From positions 17,076,938 to 17,140,937 of the forward strand of contig JAKZAP010000014.1 of NCBI GenBank assembly GCA_023053575.1: a stretch of 64,000 bases of DNA, read 5' to 3'. Shown here piece by piece: positions 22,277 to 33,180 of the stretch. This stretch comes from Branchinecta lynchi. Lineage: Eukaryota; Arthropoda; Branchiopoda; Anostraca; Branchinectidae. The position numbers and the translations under genes were made by a program. The first letter of the stretch is position 1. Each line of letters starts with the position of its first letter. A model generated the notes under the pieces. The model saw only the letters and a program-made list of their open reading frames with translations. It was not told the DNA's origin and ran no database searches.

Positions 22277-22672
22277 CATATATTCAAACAATGCATACAC
22301 GGATATGTCAGATCTATACGATGCTTTGGCAGCAGTATTCGGACCTACTTGTCAAGGGTCCTCGTCGCGCTGTCTAACTTCAGGGTCAACGTTGGGGAAG
22401 GACCAACTTGCAAGAAATAACTGAAGCTTCTACCGATTGTAAATATCCTATTCGGGGAATTGCTTTTAAGTACCATTGTATAGAAAAACTAGTCCTGAGA
22501 TTTAATTTTTGACATGGAATGTATTTAACACCCTGACCCTGAAGTTCGATAGCCTGACGAGGACCCTGGCAAAGAAGGACCGAAATATCGCTTCCAAAGC
22601 ATCGTAGCTGACATACCCGTTTTATGCATTGTTTGAATACATGTTTTCCAGTCAGCTTGGGCTCAGGGAGTA
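22277..22672. mobile_element. M1 foldback MITE, long form
   Basis: The left arm 'catatattcaaacaatgcat' and right arm 'atgcattgtttgaatacatg' are inverse. The inner arms 'acgatgctttggcagc' and 'cttccaaagcatcgt', and 'ttcagggtcaacgttgggg' with its inverse, extend the pairing. The unpaired middle (22400-22530) matches the interior of the copy at 12050-12338. Confidence 0.7.
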
Positions 22673-22882
22673 TTCATCTAACCAGTTCGCATACCCATGT
22701 CCCGGAACAGATCTTAGGTAAAGATGGAATGTTATACAAGGGACAAATAGACAAGCACAACCTGTTCTTTTGGCCCCTGGTCGTGCCCCTTTCCGAGTTT
22801 GTGGTCCGCAGGCTAGTTCACCACTGCCTGTGCCCCGCTTCAAAAAGCTGAACATCCTATGCGAAACGGACAAAATAACCAT

Positions 22883-23721
22883 CTACACTGTCGGAAATCT
22901 TGTACCATATAACACGAGAATGCGCGGTTTTAATAGAACACACTTGGGATGTGATTGATTTTGAAAACGTTATGCATCACATGTTATACATAATAAACAT
23001 TTCCAGGAAGTGTCGAAAACCGCCGAAAAAGTATCTGCTGACTTTTTTATTGTCATGATATCTGAAAAGTCAGGAGATGCTTTTTCGGCGGTTTTACGGC
23101 ATAATATTTATATTTTCATAGTCATATAGTAATTATTTTGCCGTAAAACCGCCGAAAAAGCATCTGCTGACTTTTCAGATATCATGACAATAAAAAAGTC
23201 AGCAGATGCTTTTTCGGCGGTTTTACGGCATAATATTTATATTTTCATAGTCATATAGTAATTATTTTGCCGTAAAACCGCCGAAAAAGCATCTGCTGAC
23301 TTTTCAGATATCATGACAATAAAAAAGTCAGCAGATGCTTTTTCGGCGGTTTTACGGCATAATATTTATATTTTCATAGTCATATAGTAATTATTTTGCC
23401 GTAAAACCGCCGAAAAAGCATCTGCTGACTTTTCAGATATCATGACAATAAAAAAGTCAGCAGATGCTTTTTCGGCGGTTTTACGGCATAATATTTATAT
23501 TGTCATAGTCATCTAGTAATTATTTTGCCGTAAAACCGCCGAAAAAGCATCTGCTGACTTTTCAGATATCATGACGACAAAAGAAAAACTCAGCAGATGC
23601 TTTTTCGGCGTTTTCTGGTTCTTCCTTGAAATGTTTATTATGCATATTTTACATCCCAAGGGTTTTCTGTTAAAACTGTGCATCCTTGTGTTTTGTGTAT
23701 GGAACTTCTGACAGTGTATAC
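22883..23721. mobile_element. F2 foldback element with hairpin array
   Basis: Long terminal inverted repeats of about 150 bp: the left reads 'ctacactgtcggaaatc' then 'gagaatgcgcggttttaa' then 'aataaacatttccaggaag'; the right is its inverse, ending 'cttctgacagtgtatac'. Between the arms sits the 129-bp hairpin array (23004-23610). Shorter F2 copies are at 26543-26795 and 54372-55390. A hAT MITE has landed at its right edge. No transposase is visible, so it is non-autonomous. Confidence 0.8.
23004..23610. repeat. 129-bp tandem array, each unit a 35-bp-arm hairpin
   Basis: Units begin at 23141, 23270, 23399 and 23528, exactly 129 bp apart, and an earlier divergent unit lies at 23004-23140. Each has a 35-nt arm starting ccgtaaaaccgccg, an 18-nt loop (cagatatcatgacaataa), the inverse arm and a 41-nt AT-rich spacer. 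The first unit carries the loop in inverted orientation. The last has a shortened right arm. Confidence 0.95.
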
Positions 23722-23887
23722 CAGGCCCGTATCCAGGAATTTATTTCGGGGGGGGGGGGGGGTCGCCTGCGGGTCGCACAAAATAGTACACAAATGACAT
23801 AGATCAGAGGGAAAAGCCTCTAAAAATGAGTATTTTTGTATGTTTCGGGGGGGGGGGTAACCCCCCCCCCCCCTGGATACGGTCTTG
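23722..23887 (+). mobile_element. hAT-type MITE, G-rich family, copy c
   Basis: It runs from 'caggcccgtatccagg' to 'ggatacggtcttg'. A perfect 8-bp duplication gtgtatac flanks it at 23714-23721 and 23888-23895. It is nested in the terminus of F2, so it is younger than that element. Confidence 0.92.
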
Positions 23888-24230
23888 GTGTATACACTTC
23901 CTTTCCATATCAGATTTCAACCAGTTCTCCACCATTTCCTGTTCGTTCCCCACATGATGCCATAGTCTAAGAAGCGTCTTTCAAGAAGTACGCATCCCCT
24001 CGGAGAGAGCTAAGGTCGCTTATGAATTGAAAGCTTGCTTTTAACCTGAGAATAGTGTTAGTCACTCAAGCAAGAGCCCTTTTGTTTGCCCTCCTGGCAT
24101 ACGTTCTTGACGTCAGAGTTTTGGAGTGCTGGCACTGGCAGAACTGAGGTTTCAGAGCTGAGTGGTAGTGGGGAGGGAGCGGCACGTATGTAATAAAAGA
24201 GGGCGAAATTATGCGAGCGAAAGTCAGTAA

Positions 24231-24775
24231 AGGCCCTTTCAGAACGGGTTTTAACTAATACTCGGTACAGGCCAGTTCCGGAAATCGATCTGAGACCGAG
24301 GATTAGCTGGGTTTCTGCCGTTCGCAATTGATATTGGTGCAGTTTGGGATACCAGCTAGTCTCGCACCCAAGTTGAAATCAGTTCAACTTTTTAGGGTAC
24401 CAGCCAATCAGATTATTTTGGGGAATATTGAGGAATATTCTGATTAGCTAGTTTTGAACCAAGCCCAATAGATAAAATCACATCCACTCCTTGCTGTCTT
24501 GAAAACCGAAAGTGAATTCAGGTCATTGTTATTTGGTCTGACGTGGTTCAGCGTTAGCCAACTGGAACATTCCTGAGTATTCCCCTAAGTAATGTGATTG
24601 GCGAGCAATCTGAAAAGTTGAACTGATTTCAACTTGGGTGCGAGACTAGCTAGTACCTGAAACTGGCACCAATATCAATTGCGAACGGCAGAAACCCAGC
24701 TAATTCTTGGTCTCAGAGCGATTTCCGGAACTGGCTGGCATCGAAAATTAGCTAAAACCCGTTGTGAATGGGCCT
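24231..24775. mobile_element. Harbinger-like foldback MITE
   Basis: Terminal inverted repeats of more than 200 bp: left 'aggccctttcagaacgggtt', 'gctgggtttctgccgttcgc', 'gtctcgcacccaagttgaa'; right has the inverse of each, ending 'cgttgtgaatgggcct'. TAA flanks both sides (24228-24230 and 24776-24778). Known: PIF/Harbinger elements duplicate TWA. The class call rests on the 3-bp TSD and GGCC-type ends, so it is inferred. Confidence 0.75.
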
Positions 24776-24778
24776 TAA

Positions 24779-26542
24779 CGTTTGTTTTGCTCTACAGTGC
24801 TTAAGGCAATTTCAGAATCAAGGATTTCAGTCATGAAACACTCCCGTCCTAAATAGCAAGTAATATCGAGAAAGAAAGATGATGAAAAAGAAAGAATACA
24901 TTCAGAATACTCATAAGGCTCTAGTTTCAGCAAGAATTTTCAGGCGTCATTTTCAGAAACCTAAAGGGTGGGGAGCAATGGCATCGTCTGGGCCCCGTTT
25001 TCATTCCTTAATGTCTGACATTGGGGGGACCGAACACATAAGTGATGAATAACATACGTTGTGAATGAAAAGGAAACAATATGTTAACGAAGGCTGCTTT
25101 AAAACATAATATGTACAGCATGTATATGTTGGGTCAACTAGGTCTTACAGTTTTTTTTTGTGGGTAGCTCTGGGCCCCCATGGAAAGTCTTGCCCCTTCC
25201 CACTACATACCGCCCCTGGCAAAGATATCTCTAGAGCAAAGGGGTTGTAGACTCTTTGATTAAAAACGTGAAGGAGGCACAATAGGATGTCTGTGTTTGT
25301 TGAGTTGCGCCATTGTCTTTGCTTGACACTTTGGTGGTACGAAATGCTTGCATATTCCAGGAAACAGGGAAGAGATTTGATTTTAAACTGATTATTTTGA
25401 GTACGCGTTTTAGTACGTTGAGGGGTGGACTACCGTTCTTTGTCCCCCCCCCCCTAGCTTTTTTTAGTTGACGTGTCTTCTTTGGTAGGATAATAAATCT
25501 TCCGATCATTTCTCCGTATCGTAACAGCGACCGCCAAAACTCTGATCAGAGTGGGTTGACGGAATCATTGTTAGAAAGCGTCGATTAATTTTCTGTTAGA
25601 TGCGAATAGTCTTGGCTGGTGTTGGGATTTTCCAGAAGAAAATGGACTGTAGGGCTTTCAGTAATCATTCTTGTCGACTGATAGTATTACCGCCAATCTG
25701 TTCATCCCTGTAACAGATGTTAGCTGAGCAGTCTAGTGCACTAAGCCCTTTTTTTATACCCCCGTTTTTTCTTCGCACCAGTTATACTACTATACTCTTT
25801 CTTTCAACCCGCGCTCCTTCTTGTGAATCCGTTCGAGACCTTCTATGATAGGAGCAAGTAGACGTTTCGGTAGTGACAGCAATCCCGTTGCTTCAGTACT
25901 GTAAGAATTACTGACTACTTAAGCTCCCTATTTATACAAGCCTTATTCCATCTTCGCCCTCTTTCCTTTGTATGGCTGTTTCTTAAGAGGAGATAAATTG
26001 GTTTCATTCTCGCCTCAGAAAGGCTTTCCTAGTTGTAGGGAATCTGTAACTCTTCCTTGACGGACTCCTGCTCCTCATCCACTTCCGTGGAGCTTGCTGT
26101 TTATGCTTCTCATTCACAGGAGCAAAACTCCCGGGGAAAATATCTCTTCGCCCACCACTCCCGAGCGTTGTTTGAACCAGGGAATCGATACCTGAGCCCC
26201 GCGTGGGACGAATTTCCGCTCTCCTACTGTAATCGGGCACTAAGCTAAACTAATACCCCCGCCAAGGTCTGAGTAATTTCGGAAATAATGAAATAGGGGG
26301 AGGGATTATGTGGTGTGAGGATGTTTGTGTTGATTAACGATTGGTGACAGAGTTCAGATGAGGAATACTTCGAGGGCCTCGGTCTATTAGGTTTGGAAGA
26401 GAGGACACCTTCCCTGTTCTAAGGAATCGCTCCCAGTAAAGCAAAAGTAAAAGGTTTGCGTTGGATCCCGGAGTGTAGCCATGCCCGGACTTGCATATCT
26501 AGGGCACCTAGTCGGTTAACAGAGTCGAAGCCCCCTTATCGG
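24779..26542. other. Unassigned intronic stretch
   Basis: No gene is found. At 26170-26250 the minus strand has weak tRNA-like wording ('gcttagtgcccgattacag', 'ggtatcgattccctgg') that could be a SINE relic. Otherwise there is nothing I can name. Confidence 0.35.
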
Positions 26543-26795
26543 CTCACTGTCAGAACTTTTATAACAGACAAAACAAGGATGCGCGGTTTCAACAGACTGT
26601 TATCATCTGTTGTCGTGACAGAAGTTATGCATGAAATGTTATGCTTAACAAGCATTGTCAGGAAGAGTTGAAAACCGCCAAAAAGTGTCTGCTGTCTTTT
26701 TTGTTTGTCGTCTTGATATCGAGAATTCAGCAGATGCTTTTTTGGTGATTTTCTTCCTAGCAATCTTTGTTATGCATAAAATGTCATGCATAATT
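26543..26795. mobile_element. F2 foldback element, short copy
   Basis: The left end is 'cactgtcagaacttttataa', then 'ggatgcgcggtttcaacag' and a single hairpin ('aaccgccaaaaagtgtctgc' / 'cagcagatgcttttttggtg'). The right part 'ttgttatgcataaaatgtc' is truncated. It shows the ancestral single-hairpin state of the expanded copy at 22883. Confidence 0.7.
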
Positions 26796-26930
26796 TTGAG
26801 TTAGGAAATTTTATTCGAATCTACTAAAAAAATTCTCCGGAGTTTAGTAAACTTATTTTGTGTCGGGTGGCAACATTGGTCAAATGTTGACCCAGGGATG
26901 CAATTTCTGCGTTCATGTAAAGATAACAGT

Positions 26931-27905
26931 TTTTGAGATCCCAAAACGTAAGTGGAGGGATACCTATGACATCGCAAAAGTTGTCCGTCTGTCCGTTCGT
27001 CTGTGAGCACGATAACTCTCGAAGGGAATGAGATATTTTGATGAAACTTGATGTTACGATTCTTTGGGTCAAGAGTAAGGTCGAGTTCGTAGAAGGGACA
27101 AAGGGTCCTGTAGCCCTACATTTAGTGGTGGGGGTTCAAATTAAGGGACACAAACAAATATTTTTGAACAGCTAATGTGATGGTCGATTATGGGGTAAGA
27201 AGGGATTCTGAGCACGATAGTGAAAACCATTTTCTCGCCGGACAAGGTAGTTCGTCCGGAATCCGGCAAAAACCGGAAAGTTGGTTAAAAGTAAAAGTTT
27301 TATTTGAAGTTGGTTAAATGGTCGGTTTTGGGGTAAGAGGACATGCTGAACACGATGGTTACAACCATTTTTTCGCCGAACAATTAGTTCGTCTGGAATC
27401 CGGCAAAAAACGGAAAGTTGGTTAATATCAGAAGTTTCATATGAAGTTGATTAAATGTTCGATTTAGGGGTAAAATCCGGTCAAAACCGGAAAATTTGTG
27501 AAAAGCAAAAGTTCGATTAGATGACAGATTAAGGGGTAAGAAGAGAGGCTGAGTCTGTATATGAAATCATTTTTTACCCGGACATATAATTAGTCTGGAA
27601 TCCGGTTGTAACCGGATTTAACTTTTATTCATAGTTGATTAGATGTTCTTTATAGGAGATACGCTGGATTTGTTTCTGAATTTTCTTTTTTTTGCTGGAC
27701 TAGTAGTTCGTTCGGAATTCGGGCGAAACCGGAAATTTGGCAGAAGTAAAGCAGGAATTCTCGGTCAGTATCGTCAAAATAGATATGGCTTATAGAGGTA
27801 TATCTGACTTGGTTTTCTCTGATGATTAGCCTGGCGAAGACAAGACCCGATTGCCTGAATTAAAGATTAGATTTTTGGGATCCCATCGACACCTTTGGTC
27901 TTGTT
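26931..27905 (+). repeat. R-family element, full ends
   Basis: From 'ttttgagatcccaaaacg' to 'gggatcccatcgacaccttt' plus 'ggtcttgttc'. The core has about five units with 'ggacaaggtagttcgtccgg' type motifs, one of them shortened at 27470-27500. Confidence 0.8.
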
Positions 27906-28481
27906 CGGCTAGTAACTACCAGGACAACAATAGTGGAGTCGTGGACACAAGGAATGCCATGAACCTTAAAGGACCTGTCTTACCTATAATACTAACGCAA
28001 CCTACTTCCATAATCACTCCATACCGGAGACCCCGATTGCGTACGGTACATTCTAATCCCTCTAACAAAGCCACGCTGATTTTCTCACTTGCCGTGATTT
28101 GCTACTTTCGATGTGTATCGCGCTGTCGACGGTTGTCTGCGAGAAGTTATCCACAGAAAAAACAGTTATTTAAATTGTTTCCCTGTTTTCGCTATAAGTC
28201 TCGAAAAAGGCTTAAAACAGGCAAAACCGTGGGTTATTTGCTTAAAGCACAGCCTAGTTTTAAAGTATTCAAACATCTTAAAATACTGCAAGTTGAAAAG
28301 TGAATAGGGGTGTGGTCGCTTAAAGCTTTTGAGACGCTGGAAACTTTCTGCTGAATTTCAGTTAGCTTTACTCTGGTTTTCTCTCGATCCTGCCACGAAA
28401 GTACAATGTTCAGTTCTTCAAGGAATATTTGTCTCAAAACGTTTCAACATTTTTACACTTCCCGTTGCACGCTCTCAAGAC
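27906..28481. other. Unassigned intronic stretch
   Basis: A 150-codon open frame (27851-28303) begins inside the R end and has no recognisable domain; its composition (R, K, S, L rich, no conserved words elsewhere in the window) does not support a gene. Nothing else is seen. Confidence 0.35.
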
Positions 28482-28485
28482 TTAA

Positions 28486-29115
28486 AGTTCAATGGGCACA
28501 TTAAACTACCCCAATCCCACTCTGTAACAACCTAGGAACAATGCTTACCCCCGCTCAGCAGCTTTTTCAAGAGTTTCCTCTCTGTGATATTTCAAAGCGT
28601 AACTTTTTGGGCCAGTACATGCTCAATTTACTAGCTTGGACAAAGATAAAAGTGATATTTCTTATAATACTTATTAGATCTTTATTGTATGCATAAATCA
28701 GCTTGTCTAATTCAGATTTGGATAGGCTATTTGTTTTTGAATGATTTTAGTAGCTATGTTATTTTTTATAAACTTATTGCATATTCTGGTACATTTTATA
28801 AAGCAAGTTAATCAAGCTTCACAACACTAGTCCACAAAGAAAAACTTTAATAGGCACTTAAAACATGGAACTTCTGATGACACATATTGGTGACATCTCA
28901 AATATATCCCTTTCTATCAAGCATTGCTGGGATTTTTGAATTTCCTGCCACGATATCCCAGCTCCTAAGATTTGGATCGCCAAAATGCAAGAGAGGTAAA
29001 GACAAGGGATAACAAGAAAACGGCCGATTTTTGTAGCGCCTTCTAAAGGTAGTCGGAAATGTTTATTTGCGAAGCATTTAATACAAAATAAAGCATTAGA
29101 AGTGTCCATTGTGCT
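28486..29115 (-). mobile_element. TTAA-flanked element (piggyBac-like MITE), copy 1
   Basis: TTAA stands at 28482-28485 and 29116-29119. The ends are 'agttcaatgggcaca' and the inverse of 'agcacaatggacact'. On the minus strand an 83-codon frame (28858-29109) starts inside the terminal repeat and includes NKHFRLPLEGATKI and IQILGAGISWQEIQK, also found in copy 2. Known: piggyBac targets and duplicates TTAA. No transposase DDD core is recognised, so this is a non-autonomous relative at best. Confidence 0.8.
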
Positions 29116-29149
29116 TTAAGACTCGTGTTGAACGAAATTATGTTATCGT

Positions 29150-30002
29150 AGTAAAGCGGATTTTTACCAAGTTGCTAGTATTAAAACAGTAGAGCTGTGG
29201 CATGAGCCCATGATACGAATTGCGTACGACTGTTTCGATGGACGGCTCTAAAAGACACATAAAGTACGGAATTACGACCCATTCTGTCTCCTTTATCACA
29301 GAATGAATGCTTTTCTGTCATGTTATATACTTTGAGTGCCCTTATCAACCGATCATAGGCAGTATCTGCGCTACTGGATGTCGATCCACTTGTCGAAATT
29401 ATGTCTACCATACATTATTTATTTTATTTATTTTATTTTATTTCAAATAAGGCCAACGTGGGCCACAATATAACAAAAACACACTGAACAAACAAACAAA
29501 TGTAAGTACCAGGTCACTTACGTGACTCCCGTCAAAAGCCCCGCGTACAACTCACGAGTCCACGCATACCATACAGGCAGAGAAAGCCGCATCTGAGGCC
29601 CACAAAGGATCCTAAGAAGTAGGCTAGGGGATCGGACGATCCTGGTTTGAAGGGAAAGAATTGACCGCCTCCGAAGGTCACCAAATTGACGGAGAAGTTC
29701 AATATTCAAGATGCAAGTGTTAATTGGTTGTTTTTGGATGTTTCCTCATCTCTTTCAAAAATCATGAACCCAACCAGCGCACGACGTTATTCACATCCAC
29801 TGCTTACTGGCCGAAGATTGAAAATTAAGTGTCTTTTGTGTGTGTTTATGTTTGTTATTTTTTTTTTTTTTCATTTACCTTAAATTACCTTAAATCGCAC
29901 TGGCCGGCGACTAAGGTTGGTTGAACATCCTGTAGATTCGCCGGTTGAGTACTCCGCTTTTTCAAATGGCGGGTTATAAATAAATTACTTACTTACTTAC
30001 TT
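29150..30002 (+). mobile_element. T-family LINE 3' fragment, split by another LINE
   Basis: The T sequence 'cttgtcgaaattatgtc' (29391-29407) is cut near 29412 and resumes at 29698 with 'ggagaagttcaatattcaag'. It runs to 'gggttataaataaattactt' and the (ACTT)n tail at 30002. The part at 29190-29400 shows a diverged coding match to 30850-31000 (DCxxGxL..KxxNYxP). Confidence 0.6.
29413..29697 (-). pseudogene. LINE C-terminal remnant, (AAATA)n tail
   Basis: The minus-strand frame 29518-29709 contains RRRSILSLQTRI and LLLRILCGPQMRLSLP, homologous to RRSSILSLQSRI and LLVIMCGPQMRL in the + strand fragment at 56425-56930. The 3' end is an AAATAAAATAAAATAAATA tail at 29413-29450. The element jumped into a T-family fragment. 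Confidence 0.7.
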
Positions 30003-30849
30003 TATTAACCTTCAACGTACTTACATTATTTTCTGCCACTGTCACTTAGAAAGTGGACGCAATCTTGAAGTATTCTAGGCTCATTTTCCAAAATGCCGCA
30101 CAAGATAATATGTATGTACTACATTTGAGCAAAAAAGTATTACCTTAACATTTGTTATCAGCCACAGGTTTCTTTGGAAATATCGAAAGATTTTTGATGG
30201 AAAAAGGTCACTCTTGAGTCACATTTCCGATCTGTATAGAAAGCAGTGAAAGTCTATCGAACCGTAAAGTTCGTTTATAGAGCAGAGGCGTCACGGATTT
30301 GAGGAAGAAGGGAAGATCCTCCTAGGTTGTCGGGTCGGCCAATCAAGGAACTGGGATTAATCCCAGTAGTAAATACTGCATCCCTATTCGGAGAAACTTT
30401 TTACAGTGTATGTGCGGGGCCATGGGGGCGCAACGCATGAACCTTGAATGAGCTGCAAAATTGCAAGAGAAGAGATCAGAACAGATTTTTGTTTCTTTTT
30501 CTGAGTTTCAAGGGTAATATTGAGAAATTCATGATTCTCACGAAAGCACTACTATGTTTTCCGACACTCCTCGCAGGTCTTCCGACCGAGGGTTCAGTAT
30601 CGAGTGCTCATCCGCAAACTGGGGCATGACTCACGACAAAGATGACATTCCCATTGACATCAACAAGTTACAACTACTGTATAAGTTGTTGCTGACACTC
30701 AGAATTTACTGTACCGATATATATATTGTAAAGTGTATGTTTACCATGCTGCTAGTAAAAGAGTAATAAAACAGTATAAGTGCTAGTGAGTGTAGTAATA
30801 TAGTAGACAACTGGCTCCGACATATCATAAACTGACTCAATAATATGAA
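30003..30849. other. Unassigned intronic stretch with palindrome piece
   Basis: 'gggattaatcccagtagtaa' through 'gaaactttttacagtg' (30353-30405) matches the right half of the palindromic element at 44915-45094. No gene is found. Confidence 0.45.
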
Positions 30850-31075
30850 CTGCTGACTCCTGTTTCCAGACTGTGTGGGTGGACTGCTTGGAAACAAATG
30901 TAAAATCCCAAATTATGTCCCACGTCGCCATCTATTAACGGAGGAAATGCGCTATAATGTGCTGGATCCCACGATTCAGGCGAGCGGAACAAGAAACTCC
31001 GGAGAAGAGGGGCAAGACGGCCGTCAAGAGCAAGGACTTCTGCGCGAAAGCCCCGGGTTGTAAACATTCGAAAAA
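30850..31075 (+). other. Protein-like open segment, unknown
   Basis: The open frame reads CVGGLLGNKCKIPNYVPRRH then LTEEMRYNVLDPTIQASG and stops at 31063. The start (DCVGGLLGNKCKIPNYVP) aligns with DCFDGRL.KTHKVRNYDP near 29215. 'cctgtttccag' just upstream could be a splice acceptor. It is not needed in Shc, because exons 2 and 3 join directly. Probably a coding relic of a mobile element. The family is not recognised. Confidence 0.35.
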
Positions 31076-31116
31076 CTGTGCAGTTCCATTTTTAACGAAT
31101 TATAACGCCTTAATTT

Positions 31117-31602
31117 GTTTTTGGGATCCGAAAACGTAAGTGGAGGGATACCTATGACATCGCAAAAGTTATCCGTCTGTCCGTCCGTAAGCACGATAAC
31201 TCTCGAAGGGAATGAGATATTTTGATGAAACTTGGTGTGAGGATTCGTTGGGTCGTCGGACCATTCAAGTTTGTAGATGGGCTTTGTAGCCCTACATTTA
31301 GGGGTGGGGGAGGGGGTACAAATTAAGGGGCAAACAAAATATATTGAAACAGCTAATTTGATAGTCGATTATGGGGTAAGAAGACATGCTGAACACGATG
31401 GTGAAAATTATTTTGTCATCGGACAAGTAGTTCACCCGGAATCCGGCCCAAACCGGAAAGTTTGTTAAAATTAAAAGTTTTATTTGGAGTTGATTAGATG
31501 TTAGATTTAGGGCAAGAAGACATGTTGAACACTTATGTGAAAAAATTTTCTACCTGGACATATAGTTCCCCCCGAATCCGGCCAAAACCGGAAAAGTTAA
31601 AG
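31117..31602 (+). repeat. R-family element, truncated right
   Basis: It begins 'gtttttgggatccgaaaacg' and has the microsatellite and about three core units, ending within a unit at 'gccaaaaccggaaaagtt'. Confidence 0.75.
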
Positions 31603-32256
31603 TATTTGTTTTTGTTCTCCACTCCACTTAAAGCAGCAGGACATTCACTTGATCAAGGTTTCAAGGTGAAATTCTCGACTTCATCTTTCGAAAGTGTTTT
31701 CGACTCCGTCAGTTTTATAACTCAACAACGCCTTTTCCTCATAGCTTCAAGCTCTTCAAGCACGCCATCCATTTCCCCCGCCCAATCGCACAAACCTTTG
31801 TTCAAATTGCATACATTATGACGCCTCTGGCGATATTTTCGAACGCCTCGTGGACAAGCCACGGAATCGGGTGAAGTGTTCCGTGTTGACACCGGCAGTA
31901 AAATCTTCCTAGATTTAATGAACATAAAAATCTAGTAATTTAGAAGATCTAGTAAATTTCAGTTGAATTTAGTTAAAATCCAAATTTTTGGAAGAAAAAC
32001 GGTATAAGCCAGAAGGTGTTTCAACTTTCATGAATTTTGGGGAAATGTGCAAATATATTACAAGATCCGCTTTTGCTTCATACTCTATACAGCTGGCCCC
32101 ACTCAGAAGCGGAGGCCAGAGCGACAGTTCTCAGCTCGATTCTTAAAAATCGACTATTTTAAGCGAATTTGACTTTTTTTTTTAAGGACAAAAATCGATT
32201 GTTCTTGAAGAAAAATCTGTTGTTCTTAAAGAAAAATCCTCAAGTTCTTGAAGAAT
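31603..32256. other. Unassigned intronic stretch
   Basis: No gene. 32130-32256 is an A/T-rich series of 'cttaaagaaaaatc' and 'ttcttgaagaa' words like that at 1-130. Confidence 0.4.
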
Positions 32257-33020
32257 AAGACCAAAGGTTTCGATGGGATCCCAAAATTTCAATATTTTTT
32301 CCCGACAATTCGGTCTTGTAGATATTCGGTCTTCAACAGACTTCTTTAACATTTTTACTTTTAAAATTTACAAACAGGTTAAGGCCAATGGTGATAATCG
32401 GAGAAGACCAAGTTCGCGTTTGACAGAGCAAACCGGAGACGCCAGCTGAGTTTCAACAAGTTCACATATATTCAAGTATCCGTTTTGCGCTGTCAAATAT
32501 TCAGATAAGGATTCAGCATATGGTTTACCGTATAGCCTACTTCGTATCTCCTTCCTTCCTTACTTCTGCCCAACTTCCGGTTTCGGCCGGATTCCGGGAA
32601 AACTACTTGTCTGGCAAAAAAAGCTAAAAAAAAACGTCCGATGAGAAAATGATTGTCATATGCGAATTCAGTATGTTTTCTTACCCGCAAATCGAATATC
32701 TTATCAAATTTAAATAAAACTTTTACTTTTAAAAACTCTCCGGTTTTGGCCGGATTCCGGCCGAACTTAGTGTCCAGTGAGAAAATACATGTCATATTCG
32801 GACATTTCGGAAAAAATAGCTAAAATTGTGCCACTTAATTTGACCCCCCCCCACCCTCAAATATAGGGCTACACAGCCCATCTTCGAACTTGACCAGTAC
32901 CTTGACCCAAAGTATCCTCCCAGCAAATTTCGTCAAAATATCTCAATCCCTTCGAGAGTTATCGTGCGGACAGACGGACAACTTTTGCGACGTCATAGGT
33001 ATCCTCCACTTACGTTTACC
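32257..33020 (-). repeat. R-family element
   Basis: In window order it runs 'aagaccaaaggtttcgatgg' plus 'gatcccaaaatttc' to 'ggtatcctccacttacgttt'. An M1-type fragment (cagctgagtttcaac, then agtatccgttttgcgctgtc) sits inside at 32440-32490. The left-end palindrome has been lost. Confidence 0.75.
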
Positions 33021-33084
33021 AAAAACTACGTTTACCAAAAATCACTGTTTTAAGAAAAATTGGTCGATTAATCTTATCTCTACT

Positions 33085-33180
33085 GGGATGTGATTAATCC
33101 GAATGAGGGGTAATCTTATCTCAATAAAGACAAGATTAATCCCAGTAGCAAATACTGCAAGATTTTTTGTACAGTGTAGT
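33085..33180. mobile_element. Palindromic CACTGT-type MITE, partial
   Basis: 'gggatgtgattaatccgaat' to 'agattaatcccagtagcaaa' plus 'tactgcaagattttttgtac' and 'agtg' matches the element at 44915-45094. Confidence 0.5.

Noticed and set aside
23004..23610. Regular repeat-spacer array that could suggest CRISPR
   Set aside because: Repeats are 88-bp hairpins and the spacers are nearly identical to each other. The context is a eukaryotic intron inside a foldback element.
27851..28303. 150-codon open frame
   Set aside because: It begins within the R terminal sequence, has no recognisable domain, and an overlapping frame of similar quality exists.
30957..31139. Similarity of KRGKTAVKS to the end of the frame after exon 5 (RKGKAAV)
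   Set aside because: Only a few basic residues are shared; too short to claim homology.
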